Source: Argentina anserina (Eukaryota > Streptophyta > Magnoliopsida > Rosales > Rosaceae). From it: a stretch of DNA of 64,000 nt. Made by a program: the position numbers and the translations under genes. How positions within the stretch are numbered: the first letter of the stretch is position 1; each line of letters opens with the position of its first letter. The notes under the pieces were generated by a model. The model worked only from the letters and a program-made list of their open reading frames with translations. It ran no database searches and was not told the DNA's origin. Below are positions 45,890 through 56,670 of the stretch, one piece after another. The stretch lies in NCBI RefSeq assembly GCF_933775445.1, contig NC_065878.1, positions 3,184,001-3,248,000 on the forward strand, written 5' to 3'.

Positions 45890-48800
45890 TGTTTCAGGAT
45901 GAAATAATTGTGTATTATTGAATGATAATGGGGCATATATATAGACATTACAAAACCACAATCCCGTAGGATTTGAAGTCCTAATCTATTACGGAGATGC
46001 TAATCTATCTCCTAACAGGAAACCTAGTAGGCTAAGACACACACAAGGGTAGAATAGTAATTCTCCCGGAACACTCCCCCTTGTGTCGCATGCCTAGGTT
46101 GCATGGTGCACACATTATTGCCTCGGTAAAAACATTGTCAAGCAAAATAAAAACCTCTTGGGTAAAAACAAAAGCTTGATCGAAGGGAAAAAGAGCACAA
46201 CGCACCATCTACATTTGATAGTATCTTGTGAGGTAGACTCCCCCTGAAGTCTACGAAACAACTCCCCCTGATTAGTGCCATAATCATGGAGTACAAAGAA
46301 CAACGTATACAATGTTCATTACATGCTTCTCAAACGTAGTCTTGGGCTAATGATTAATCATTAATCTAGCCACACATCCTTAGATCATACATGCTATACT
46401 TAGCCAAACTTAGATCTTAGGAAACAAGATTGCATAACAACTAAAAACAAGATTTTGCAATGAAAATCATATTCTCGGGTAGAATGACCTTCACTAACTT
46501 AAACGGCCATAACTTCTTCGTCAAAATAGGTATCAGCGAACCGTAAAATGTTCTGAAAAGTAGACACCCGTGGCTTTCCAGTGACATAAGGTTCACAACC
46601 TAATCCGATCGGAGCAGTTCACAATGCTCTGTCGAAGTTGACTGACTTGCAAATTTCCGGACATAACTATCATATTTTGCTAAAACGGCCATAACTCACT
46701 CAATATGATAGCTATGAACGAATGGTTGGTGTCCCTGGAAAGTAGACACATAGGCCTTTCCAACGGTACCAATTTCACCATACTTCATCAAGCAAGCTGT
46801 CTTGTAGGTCTTGTTGACCGGGAAAACATGGCAGTAAAAACTGCTGAAAATAGGCCGGAAGAATGACGAGAAACGACGAAAAAATCGTCTGAAACCGGTG
46901 GCACCGATTGCCGGAAATCCGGCCGGTTACGGCCGGAGCTGGCCGGAACTTCAAGTCCGACAGGGGACGCCGGTAGGAACCGGGTGGCGGTGCCGGAAAT
47001 GCTGGAATATGGCCGGAAGGCGGCGAATACGCCGGTAAAATGCCGGAAAACGTTCCAGAAACGCCGGAACAGTAACCGGGAAAAACGACGTCAATTTTGA
47101 CGTTCCGAGGTTCGTTTTCCAAATTTGAAGGTCCCATGTAACCCAAAAGCGGTCAATTTAAAAACCACGTGAGTTGAAACGTTGACCATGCATGCTAAGC
47201 CAAGGCAAATAAAATTCTCACGAGTCCATCTTGTAAACAAGAAATACGAGAAATTTTATTGAATATGCCAATATTTAATACAACACAAAAAAGCTTCCAA
47301 TTCCAATGGACGACTTAAGCTAAAGTCGAGCAATAATCATGGCAATGCCAACGTCATACTTGAAAAATAGTAAGCAGAAGACATAGTCAAAATAGATTGA
47401 CTAATCAAAAGTCTGTAGCAACAAGATCTTGCATATCGGATTGGGCAGAGCCTTAGCCTGAGGCTCAAAATGTTTGCTTACTTGAGAATAGAAGAATATT
47501 ACTTTTCCATCTCCAAAATTCCCTCAAGAAATAGATACAGGTGCCAAAAATGGCATGCGTTTCTTAAATGTGGAGTATGCATCAAGGTCAACTCTGATAA
47601 TACAACGTCATAGACGTTCATTAAATCACTTGAAGTGTGTCCCATAGAATTCATTATTTTTGGGATTTTTGTCAGTAAATAGTGCTGCTTCAGAGTAATG
47701 AATTTGAACTCAAATAAATGAGTACATAGACCTTGGGATTATCATTTATAGGCATGAGTTTAAGAAAACTCAAATATTCAAATAACAGTCGCGATGGCAA
47801 CGCATCCATAAGAAACAAGGGTTGTATTGGTTTCGAATAATCGAAATATTCAAGTATGTAACCAGAATTAGAAGGGTTGTGATCTATATGGTAACAAAAT
47901 AATCGATGCATATCGGCGATTCTCATGATCGCACCCAAAACAGTGGTGTAGTCAAACAACCACACGAAATTGATTTCTTCTCTTGAAATAATAACGTGAC
48001 TCCCCCAGGACCGTCACACGAAAAATGTCGACCAAGAGGGGAAACTCATCCCTCTATAGTCTCATCGGCGTTATAAGAAAGGCCGGAATTAAGACAAGAA
48101 GAAGGCTAATATCTCCCGTTATAATATATCTATACGTTCAAAAGCGGGAACGTTTATGAAAAATTTACCTTTGAAGGTTTGTAGTATATGGGAGTAGCTT
48201 CTCTTGAGCGAAGTCCTTGTGAATTTCGCGTTTCTTGCGTGAATATGCGAGAGGAGCAATTTTGAATGCTTTGATGCGGTGACTTGCGGGGCAAAAAGAT
48301 GTTTTTACAGAGCGAATGCGGATGAGACCCTGCGGGGCTGGGCTGCATGCAGGGGCTGCGGAGGGGTCCCAGGGGCTGCGGGGTTGCGTCCAGGGGCTGC
48401 GTGCGGGAGCTGCAGGGGTGGCGCGCGGGGATGCATGTGCTGCATGCAAGGGCTGCGCGCGGGGCTGCATGCAGGGGCTGCAGGGCTGGCTGCAGGGGAT
48501 GCCGGGAGGGCTGCGTGCAGGGCTGCAGGGGGTGCTGCGTGCGGGGATGTTGCAGGGGCAGCGTGTAGGGGCAGCTGGGGGGTCGCAGGGGCTGCAGGGC
48601 AGGATCTGCGTGCGGGGCTACAGGGGGGGTCGCAGGGGCTGCAAGGCATGCAGGGCTGCGTGCAGGGGTGTTGCAGGGGCAGCGGGGCTGCAGAGGTAGC
48701 AGCGGGGGGGGGGGGGGGGGGGGCTGCTGCGACGGCGAGCAGGAGGTGCGCCGGCGGAAGAGAAGAGAAGAAAAAAAAATTCTAGGGCTCTAAAAGTTCA

Positions 48801-49012
48801 GGGTTTTAGGGAAAAGTGCGTGATAACGTGTTTCAGGATGAAATAATTGTGTATTATTAAATGATAATGGGGCCTATATATAGGCATTACAAAACCACAA
48901 TCCCGTAGGATTCGAAGTCCTAATCTATTACGGAGATGCTAATCTATCTCCTAACATGAAACCTAGTAGGCTAAGACACACACAAGGGTAGAATAGTAAT
49001 TCTCCCGGAACA
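45890..49012 (-). mobile_element. Short-LTR copia deletion derivative, 3123 bp, perfect TSD
   Basis: Identical-length LTRs (184 bp; 45890-46073 and 48829-49012) run TGTTTCAGGATGAAATAATT to CTCCCGGAACA on the plus strand and differ at about five positions by eye. TTATG flanks both sides (45885-45889, 49013-49017). Minus-sense internal DNA starts CGTTATCA and ends with the polypurine tract ACAAGGGGGAG. Its two ends match the 56671-63400 element, but the pol region is missing. Minus-strand frames inside are not intact proteins. Confidence 0.92.
48331..48723 (+). repeat. GC-rich GCTGCAGGG minisatellite with a 20-G run
   Basis: Irregular 9-20 bp units (GGGGCTGC, GTGCAGGG and variants) end in an uninterrupted run of 20 G at 48704-48723. 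It lies in the 5' part (minus sense) of the deletion-derivative retroelement and has no counterpart in the larger copy. Overlapping open frames of more than 100 codons here are repeat artefacts. Confidence 0.9.
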
Positions 49013-49017
49013 TTATG

Positions 49018-49465
49018 CAGTTTATGATGTCAATTCTGGCCAGCGCACTAGGCTAGAAGATCTAGATCGAGACTTGGCTAGGGTCGCCGTGCTGAGTTGG
49101 ATGACCATCAAGGACGCTTGGTGGCGTCGATGTTACAACGTCGATGTTGGAACGTCGATGTTGGAATGTCGACGTTCCAACGTCGAGGTTGAATCGTCGT
49201 CGCTAGGCGGCGCTGTGAGGGTAACCATGAAGATGTGGGGTTGTGCTGAGAAGAGGCAGCTGGCGTCACTGGTCTGAGCAAGGTAGACAGTGGCAGATCG
49301 AAGAAGATGGGTGCGTATAGAGAATTTATGGGTGCCCAGTTTCTTCTTCTGTCAGATTGTTTCATGGGAGAATGAATTTTTTAGAAACTAGGGTTTTCTG
49401 TTTTTTGTTTTTGTTTTTTCTCTTTTGGCTAGAAACTCAAATCTAAAGCAAAAGTGTTGATAACG
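49018..49465 (-). mobile_element. Internal fragment of an LTR element; duplicated at 45646-45889
   Basis: TTATGATGTCAATTCTGG, TAGGCT(A/T)GAAGAT and GCGCTGTGAGGGTA occur both here and left of the deletion-derivative element. The segment was therefore already tandemly duplicated when that element inserted. It contains GTCGATGTTGGAACG micro-repeats. Confidence 0.6.
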
Positions 49466-49678
49466 TGTTGTAGGAAAAATAGAATTGGTCTACTCATTTT
49501 ATTGATAACCCTCTTTATATAGGGGTCAGGATTTCAATAGAAATAAATAGTAATTACAATGATAATTAATGCTACGTAATTGTTGATTAACTTGTTACTC
49601 CTGTTGGCCGTAAATGTTATTAACTTGTTCCGTCATTTACTTTAACTAATGTACACTACTGGTGTTTTTCCATCAACA
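49466..49678 (-). mobile_element. LTR of a second short-LTR element, 213 bp
   Basis: On the plus strand it runs TGTTGTAGGAAAAATAG to TTTTTCCATCAACA, with a TATA-like CTTTATATAGG. On the minus strand the adjacent internal DNA begins CGTTATCAACAC, the same start as in the other two short-LTR elements. No partner LTR was found, so the element is truncated. Confidence 0.6.
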
Positions 49679-49825
49679 ATTTTATAATTTCAAATAAACT
49701 TTGTTGACCATTTTATTATTTCTATTAAAGGGAGCTGACCTTTATATAATTGGTAAATAATGAGTGACATTTTTGTAATTTAAGATGGAATTTAGTACCA
49801 ATTAATAATTTACCCTTCTTTCATA
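49679..49825 (-). mobile_element. Likely terminus of the second Mutator-like element
   Basis: GTTGACCATTTTATTATTTC and AGTGACATTTTTGTAATTT, ending ATAATTTACCC, parallel the right end of the 20978-22847 element (GTTGACC, GTGACTTTTTT, ATAATTTGCCC). Confidence 0.5.
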
Positions 49826-50277
49826 TATTGTAGTTGTAAAGGTTTAATATCTATTAATGCAATTTAAAAATATATATAGTCTAACCTTTATAGATGAATA
49901 GTGTCGAGATCAAAATAAATTATTACTTTAACGAGATTATTATATTATCGATAAATGAATAATTTAATTATTTATCGATAAATTAATAAATTATTATTTT
50001 ACAGAAGAGTTTTATTGTTATTTTTTATAGTGTTTAGTTTCAGTACTATGCCTATTTTTAGCTAGGATTCTATATTTATTCACTTTTCAAATTTGGTATA
50101 ATTTCATGCCTAAAAGTAATTTTAAAATGAGAAGTTTAAATAATTACTTTCCTTAATTTGTATTATGAATTTTATTCACTATTTCTTTTATACATTTGAT
50201 CAATTATTAATCATTTTAATTATTTTTAAATTTTAAATAAATTAATAATTACTTTACATATTATATGGGACCTAAAG

Positions 50278-52082
50278 TGACACGACCGCCCCAAAATATA
50301 GTCTGATATCGAGGCAGATCGTGCGGGGACTACAATTAAAGGAGATATACCAAAAATTTCGACATAGTCTCTCCTGAAAGTAGCTAACCCAACCTGCATA
50401 AAAAGACACTCCCAACAACTCCAATCCAACCTCAACACCTCGAGCCACCATGCTCCCCAAACTTTCAACTCCACAAACACAATTCGACAATATAATTCAA
50501 GAAGTATGACGGAGTATGCCACGTTTGTTACATAATCTTGTTGGACCCAAAGAGCTCATAGCTCGTCTTATACCGCAACCGCCCAACCCACTAAGAGAAC
50601 GGGGTCACAACAATTTACACTTATAACGACGTTCACTCGGGAAGTAAACACGAGACCATACGAGACTCGGCGAGTCACTAGTCCTCTATTTTCTAATCTC
50701 TATCGGAACTCTGCTAGTACATCACGTCTCTTCTAGCAACTCGGTAATATCAATACCGCTTCCGGTTCATCCCTTCTCATCCGGTTTAACCGGTTCATCC
50801 TCTCTCTTCCGGTACCCTTGGTTCAACCGCTCTCTTCTGGTACCCTCAGTTCATCCCCTCTCTTCCGGTACTCCAGGTTCAACCCCTCTCTTCAGGTACC
50901 CCCGGTTCATCCCCTCTCTTCCGGTACCCCTGGTTCAACCGCTCTCTTCTAGTACCCTCAATTCATCCCCTCTCTTCTGGTACTCCCGATTCAACCCCTC
51001 TTCCGGTACCCCCGGTTCAACCCTTCTCTTTCAGTACCCTCGGTTTATCCCCTCTCTTCCGGTACTCCCGGTTCATTCCTCTCTTCCGGTGCCCCCTGTT
51101 CAACCCCTCTCTTCCGGTACCCCTGGTTCAACCCCTCTCTTTCGGTACTCTCGGTTCACATAACGGTACCGCCTTACCCTGAGTCCCACTCGTAAATGCC
51201 AAAGCTAACCAATCCGACTAACAAAGATAACCGAAAAACCATAATTCGAACGAATACCCAAAACTTGGCGTTTAACCGCATACCTTTACCTGCAAACATC
51301 CCACGGCCCCACGCGCCACCACTCTCCAGCCTCTCCAAATCAACTCGAGTCCAACATGAAAGTTATAGATCACAAGGAAACAAACCTTTTTCACGACGGC
51401 GTCGAAACTCAGTTTGGTCGGGAAGTGGCCGAAAAACGCCTCTGAAAATCGGAACAGTGCTAAAACTCCCAAATCTTGAATCCGCCCAAATCGTAGCTCC
51501 AATGACCTCAAATCGTGCCCAGAAAGAAGAGATAAGCTGGAAATAGGAAGACTTGAGCTCAGATCTTACCGTAAAACGCTGCAACTCCGGCGACCATGGC
51601 GACAGTCTCTTGCAGCCTTTGTTGCACAGTGTACGACGGTCGGCGCGGCGTGCCACTCGTACAGATCGACGAGAAATGAAGAGGCGGAGTGAATAGGACC
51701 GGTGGTGTCTCGATCCGTGGCCGGACAACGGAGATCCCCGGCGAAGAAGCTTCCGGGGTCAGGGATGAACAGTACCCGCCCAAAATTCGAATTTCGAATT
51801 TTTTAATTTATTTTTCTTTAAATCCTCTATTTATACTAAATTCCAAAAATACCCAAAACACTTCTTGATTCGTAACGTTTGCAAACGAAACCCGATTTAG
51901 GCGTGCCACGTGTCCACGAATTCGTATCGACGAGCCGTACAACTTTTGTGAAGAAAATTTTCCCGAAAATCTTACGCATAAAAAAGACAACTTTTAGAGT
52001 CGTCGCACTTAGTACGACTCTCGTTTCGAGAAAGAGATAAAACTATAATCGCGACGAATTGTAAAAGATTTGGGTCGTATCA
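50278..52082 (-). mobile_element. Solo LTR, 1805 bp, perfect 5-bp TSD
   Basis: It runs TGACACGACCGCCCC to GGGTCGTATCA, with TAAAG at 50273-50277 and 52083-52087. The empty site is confirmed by alignment to the uninterrupted AT-rich element at 16.6 kb. The natural start is probably TGATACGACCC on the minus strand. It contains a minisatellite, and no retroelement protein is encoded. Confidence 0.85.
50757..51158 (+). repeat. Minisatellite inside the solo LTR, unit about 28 bp
   Basis: About 14 degenerate copies of a unit built from GGTTCAACCCCTCTCTTCC followed by GGTACCCCC. The units vary between TTCATCC and TTCAACC. Confidence 0.9.
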
Positions 52083-52300
52083 TAAAGAGATTTTAAAAAA
52101 TTATTATCTTATGCATTTAGCGAGGTTCCTAGTAATATACATTGGTCTCATGTCGGGACCTGAGAAACTATTACTTAAGTGATGTTATTAATTTATTGAA
52201 TATTCATTTATTAGGATTAGATTGTATAGACTCTAATTCATTCAATTTGTTTTTGATTTTAAAACTAACCGAACATTTAATCAATTTTCTATAATTTTTT

Positions 52301-54165
52301 CTTCTTGACTTTCGAGTTTTGAGTTCCCTAGTAAATCTCATTTTGTGGCTCCGGCCTGATGATAAACACAACCATAACATTTAGAAACATCCATCGAAGC
52401 CACCCTATGTAGAGGGAAGCTGTCCGACATGAGAAACAGAAGGAGAGACCGAAAGCCTCCTCCAGCACACCACCAAAACCATGGAGTCCTTGGCACTAAG
52501 CAGCTTCTCATTGAAGGTATTCGATGGCTAGTTGGCAAAGGCAAGAACATTGATTTTTACAACTTTAGTTAGGTATTTGATATCCCACTGATTAAAATCA
52601 TACCTCAGCATTTTGAGATCTAATACCAATCTTGATGATAAAGTATCTGATTACATCTTGAATAGAAAATGATGCAAGGTAGAATTAGAACATGTACTTG
52701 ATCAAGACCTAGTTAAAAGCATTGAGCATTCCTCTACCTCTAGTGGAATTAAGAGTGAGTAGAAACCTACTCACTTGGCAAAACTTGCTGGACCGTACAG
52801 GAAAAAGTAGTGCTGTCACCGAACTGACCAGTGGCAAAAACCATCACCGCAAAAACTAAACCGCCACCGAAATAAACGGATCAAAAACGGGGGCCTCTTC
52901 AAACCGATCGCACTGCACTGCACCATTTTTATGAAAATATATTATAATCTAATATTTTATATAGTTCTAATGATTTGTCTTCATTTTATTGGTTTGAGAC
53001 TTGGATCTATGTGAGCTAAGCCACACTGGATCACAAAGAAAACCCTATTCTATTCTCTCTCTTACACAGCCGCATTTGATTTCCCATTTGGCTATAAGCA
53101 CCTCAACATATTACCTGCCATATATATATATATATACTTAAAAGTCAAAACCCTACTCCATTTTTCTCTCCTCTCTCTCTCTCGTCCAGTCTTCTACAGA
53201 AAGTGCAAGTCTATTCATACTTCTAAGATAAACAACTAAATTGTTATTTAGATATTCCTAATTTTCTCATACATAGTAAAAATAAATATTTTTTTTACAT
53301 TAAAAATTTTGTTCAATTGATTCAAACTTATTATAATTATAATAGTCTCTTCAAGCTTATACATAATCACAATATAAGTAGCAGATACAATTTATCTATA
53401 ATTCATAACAGTAAAATGTATTCAAACATGTGGACCACAATAAATTAAAAAAATAAAATAAGTTAACAAAAATAAACATCTACAAAGTGACAACAATATT
53501 TTTGCTAGGAATCATGTAAATTATAGAAATTGATAATATCATAGTTTAGCTAAATAAATGCCGTTTGAAATTATTATTATTATTATAGGAAAAAAAATTA
53601 GAAATTAGATATATAATGTTAAAATATTTATTTTATTTATTTATTCTTATCTTTGCCTCTATTGATAACTTCACATCAGTTAACAAAGTCAACACACTCA
53701 CTTGAGATAAAAAGAGGTCTAATTGCTATTTTTTGAGATATGGAAAGACCCTATCCTACATAAAACTTAGCCACACCAGAATTAGATCTTTATTTTAGAA
53801 AAGATGATGCATCTTATTGTTCTTTCTCCATATATCATATCCTACCCGATTTTGGCTGGGTGTTAGATTGATTGTTCAAGTTTATTTTCTTTGAGGTTGA
53901 GTTCAGATTGGTTTTTTGTATCAAAAGGCATGGATTCATAGATCTACAGGCCGCGAGATCCATGAGATAAAAGGGGACTTCTGTTGAAGATTGTGTTGAG
54001 TGAGATGGTAATCTGGGAAGTTCTTGATGCAATATTGCAATCTGGAACTTTTTCTCTATGAACACTGGAACTGAATTGCTTCGACTTGAAAATTCGGTCG
54101 CCGGATTTTTCGGTGCTGCCTTTTTACAAAGCAGTTGTTAGTTAGAAAAATTCTCAAATCGAGGG
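52301..54165. other. AT-rich spacer, nothing recognised
   Basis: A minus-strand frame at 53835-54065 and one at 52338-52550 show no family features. (TA)n lies at about 53121-53137. Confidence 0.4.
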
Positions 54166-55105
54166 TGTAGACACAAGAAATTTAATGAAGTAAATCATCT
54201 TCATTAAATGATTAAATCAACCAAGAACCCGACAAAATTGCACACGTGGCCCAAAAATCAACAAAATCAGTACGAACCCGAATAAAATTCGCGTCAGCAC
54301 ATAAACAGATGATCGTAATCGAAGCTACGTGATTCCGACTTTAATTTGAAATTGAATGTCATTGACGATCGAAATGGTAATCGGACATTTGATTAAATTA
54401 ATAAATTTTTTTACGGTTATAATTAAATTAATTATTTGAATCTGTTTAAATTAGTTATTCTCATAACTAATTTTAAATTAATCAAAAAATAGATATTGAT
54501 TTAATTATACAACTAAAGAAATATTATTATTTTAGTGTCATTAAAATATTCTATAAAATAGAAAGCATTGACACTATAAATACCCATTTCAACATAAAGA
54601 AATGGTGGATTTTTTACATTGGAGAAGAAGAGAGAAAATCACTTGAGTAAGATCACTCTCGAGAAATCTCGAAGTCTCCCAAGTCCACGAAGAACCATCA
54701 AACTACCAAATCGCTTGTTCTTTATCAAATCCAAATCCAAACTCAAGTCCACGAAGAATCATCAAGCTAACAAATCGCTCGTTCTTCATCAAATCCAAAT
54801 CCAAACTCAAGTCCACGAAGAATCATCAAGCAACCAAATCGCTTGTTTTTCATCAAATCCAAATCCAAACTCAAGTCCACGAAGAATCATCAAGCCACCA
54901 AATCGATCGTTCTTCATCAAATCTAAATCCAAATCAAACTCAAATTCTCAAGATCAAGTGCACGTCACCCTTGAGCCAAGTTACATACGGAGATAGAATC
55001 AGAGGAGTTCACAAAGATTGTAACCCCGCGCTTGATTATCAATAAATTACATTTTATTTGTACACGTGTGTGCACTCTTATTTGTTTTCAGATACCCGTT
55101 CTACA
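54166..55105 (+). mobile_element. LTR (5') of a Ty3-type element
   Basis: The 940-bp LTR runs TGTAGACACAAG to CCGTTCTACA, with inverted TGTAGA/TCTACA ends. It contains ACTATAAATACCC (TATA) at about 54575. Directly after it ACTGGCATGCCCAGTGG looks like the primer-binding and leader region of plant Ty3/gypsy elements, followed by a gag-like frame. Confidence 0.65.
54681..54942 (+). repeat. 64-bp tandem repeat, four copies, inside the LTR
   Basis: Copies start AAGTCCACGAAGAA at 54681, 54745, 54809 and 54873, with few differences. An open frame through it is an artefact of the repeat being a non-multiple of three without stops. Confidence 0.95.
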
Positions 55106-55178
55106 AACTGGCATGCCCAGTGGACATTTTTGGCCTCTCATTTCCTTCTCCGAAGAAATCTTCAAATCCGTTTGTGCG

Positions 55179-55944
55179 ATGGCTTCCAAGAACAACCAAG
55201 CCGTCCTAACGAAGAAATCCAAGTCCACAACCGCGAGGTCAAGTGGAGAGGCCGAGCCGGTCAAGAAGTCCAAATAAACATCCTCCAAATTAAAGAGTGA
55301 ACTGATTGCCCTTGTCACCCGGAGCGTGGCTAGAGCTCAACCCACGACATTTATGGCACTTGCTAGTAAGCCTCGTCAACCAGTCATCACCTTGGAGAGC
55401 TTGGGAGCAATAAAACAAGCATCTCAAAGTGGGAAGAAGCAAGTGTCAAAGTGGGAAAAAGCAAGTGTCAAAGTGGAATGAGTCAAATGAGCAATCTCTT
55501 CAACCCGTTCATGGTGATGGCCATATCCTGAAAGATGTTTTCTCTGATAACGAATCAAGCACGGCGTCATACCATGGAAGTCCCAAAGAAGATGGCGATA
55601 ACTTTCATTCTATGGCACATGAATCCTCTTCTGACAATGCGCAGGTCTTGGTAACGAGGACATCCACAATCGAGGAGCAACTCTCCAATCTGTTGGAGAT
55701 AGTTGAAAAGCTCACCCGAACAGTTGAAGAAAATGACGTGCAAATCGCTGAGCTTTATAGCAAGTTGGGAGATCACGATGATGAGAACTCCACCAAGGAG
55801 TCGCCTGACAGGAGCAAAGTAAATGAAAAGGGAGAAACATCCAAGAACAATGACGATTCGCTTGGTTCCTTATCACTCCAGCAATTGCAGGACATCATCA
55901 GAGGAGTTCACAAAGATTGTAACCCCGCGCTTGATTATCAATAA
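55179..55944 (+). pseudogene. gag-like N-terminal fragment, frameshifted
   Basis: ATG 55179 starts MASKNNQAVLTKKSKS, which stops at 55275. After a 23-bp local duplication (AAGTGGGAA(G/A)AAGCAAGTGT) the frame resumes in another phase with a Ser/Asp-rich part. It continues through TSTIEEQLSNLLEIVEKLT and SLSLQQLQDIIRG, a coiled-coil plus motif usual at the start of plant Ty3 gag. The frame then runs into LTR-tail sequence. Confidence 0.6.
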
Positions 55945-56000
55945 AATACATTTTATTTGTACACGTGTCTACATTTTTATTTGTTTTCAGATACCCGTTG
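55890..56000 (+). repeat. Displaced copy of the LTR tail (about 110 bp)
   Basis: ATCAGAGGAGTTCACAAAG to CAGATACCCGTT repeats 54999-55100 with few changes. It is fused directly to gag sequence on the left and to unrelated DNA on the right. This is a deletion joint inside the retroelement. Confidence 0.85.
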
Positions 56001-56062
56001 GATGCGGGTCAAATACGGATTGGGTCTAAATCCGACTCGATTGGACCCGCGCCCACCCCTAA
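56001..56062 (-). mobile_element. hAT-like terminus
   Basis: The block ends CGCGCCCACCCCTA, which read inverted is TAGGGGTGGGCGCGGGT, a common plant hAT terminal repeat. No partner end was found. Confidence 0.35.
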
Positions 56063-56102
56063 GTGGAATAGGAAGATGAAATGATACGGGATCTCGCTGA
56101 AA

Positions 56103-56665
56103 ATGGTAAGCTTTCCATTAAAACTGCCACTTGCACTCATCATGACAATTTATATAAACACCAGAACATTAAACATATGGATAAATTATGAAAGCTTAAT
56201 GTTCAACCAAAAAATATTTGGTTGGTTACTTATCAGAGACAGCCTTAAAACTAGAGACAAAGTTTCAAAGTTTGATTTGATCAATGATAATACTTGCCCG
56301 CTATGTAATGAAGATAACAAAACTGATAAGCATCTTTTGGGTGGGTGCTCTTTTGCTAGCAAGGTCTGGAATCACGCTAGACTCACAACCATTGTGAACT
56401 GAACTGGCCTGAAGGGATTATGAAATCTTTTCATAACCTATTCTTTAATCAGATTTATGATCAAGACCTCTTTGAAAAGATTTTAATAATTTTCTGGTTT
56501 GTCTGGAAAACCAGATTTGATTTGATTTTTAGAGGAATATTCCCAAATTCTCTTTTTTTTTTAACTTGAGTGCAGCTAATATTTTGGCTTCCAACAGATG
56601 CAATGGCTCTACTTCTGGGAGGAATTCTACTGAAAACCACCTAAACACTAAAAAGCGGAAAATCC
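56103..56665 (+). pseudogene. LINE fragment: zinc-binding (zf-RVT) region
   Basis: FGWLLIRDSLKTRDKV is followed by CPLCNEDNKTDKHLLGGCSF, with the C-x2-C, H-x4-C spacing of the reverse-transcriptase zinc-binding domain of plant LINEs. After a TGA at 56400, WFVWKTRFDLIFRG continues the family pattern in another frame. The reverse transcriptase upstream is absent. The reading resumes after the copia element at 63401. Confidence 0.75.
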
Positions 56666-56670
56666 TCCTA

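Larger units (their letters stand above)
49880..52300 (-). mobile_element. AT-rich element, copy 2, split by a solo LTR
   Basis: The blocks 49880-50277 and 52083-52300 together match 16505-16970 in inverted orientation. The landmarks are ATATGGGACCTAAAG and CATTTAGCGAGGTTCCTAGT. Confidence 0.5.

Noticed and set aside
46775..47146. 123-residue minus-strand frame as a host gene
   Set aside because: It is the internal sequence of the copia derivative; the same sequence recurs, broken, at 59034-59337.
48165..48785. Several frames of more than 70 codons on both strands
   Set aside because: They come from the GCTGCAGGG minisatellite; all frames on both strands are open because the DNA is GC-rich.
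54619..54996. 125-residue basic repeat protein
   Set aside because: It is read through the four 64-bp tandem repeats of an LTR.
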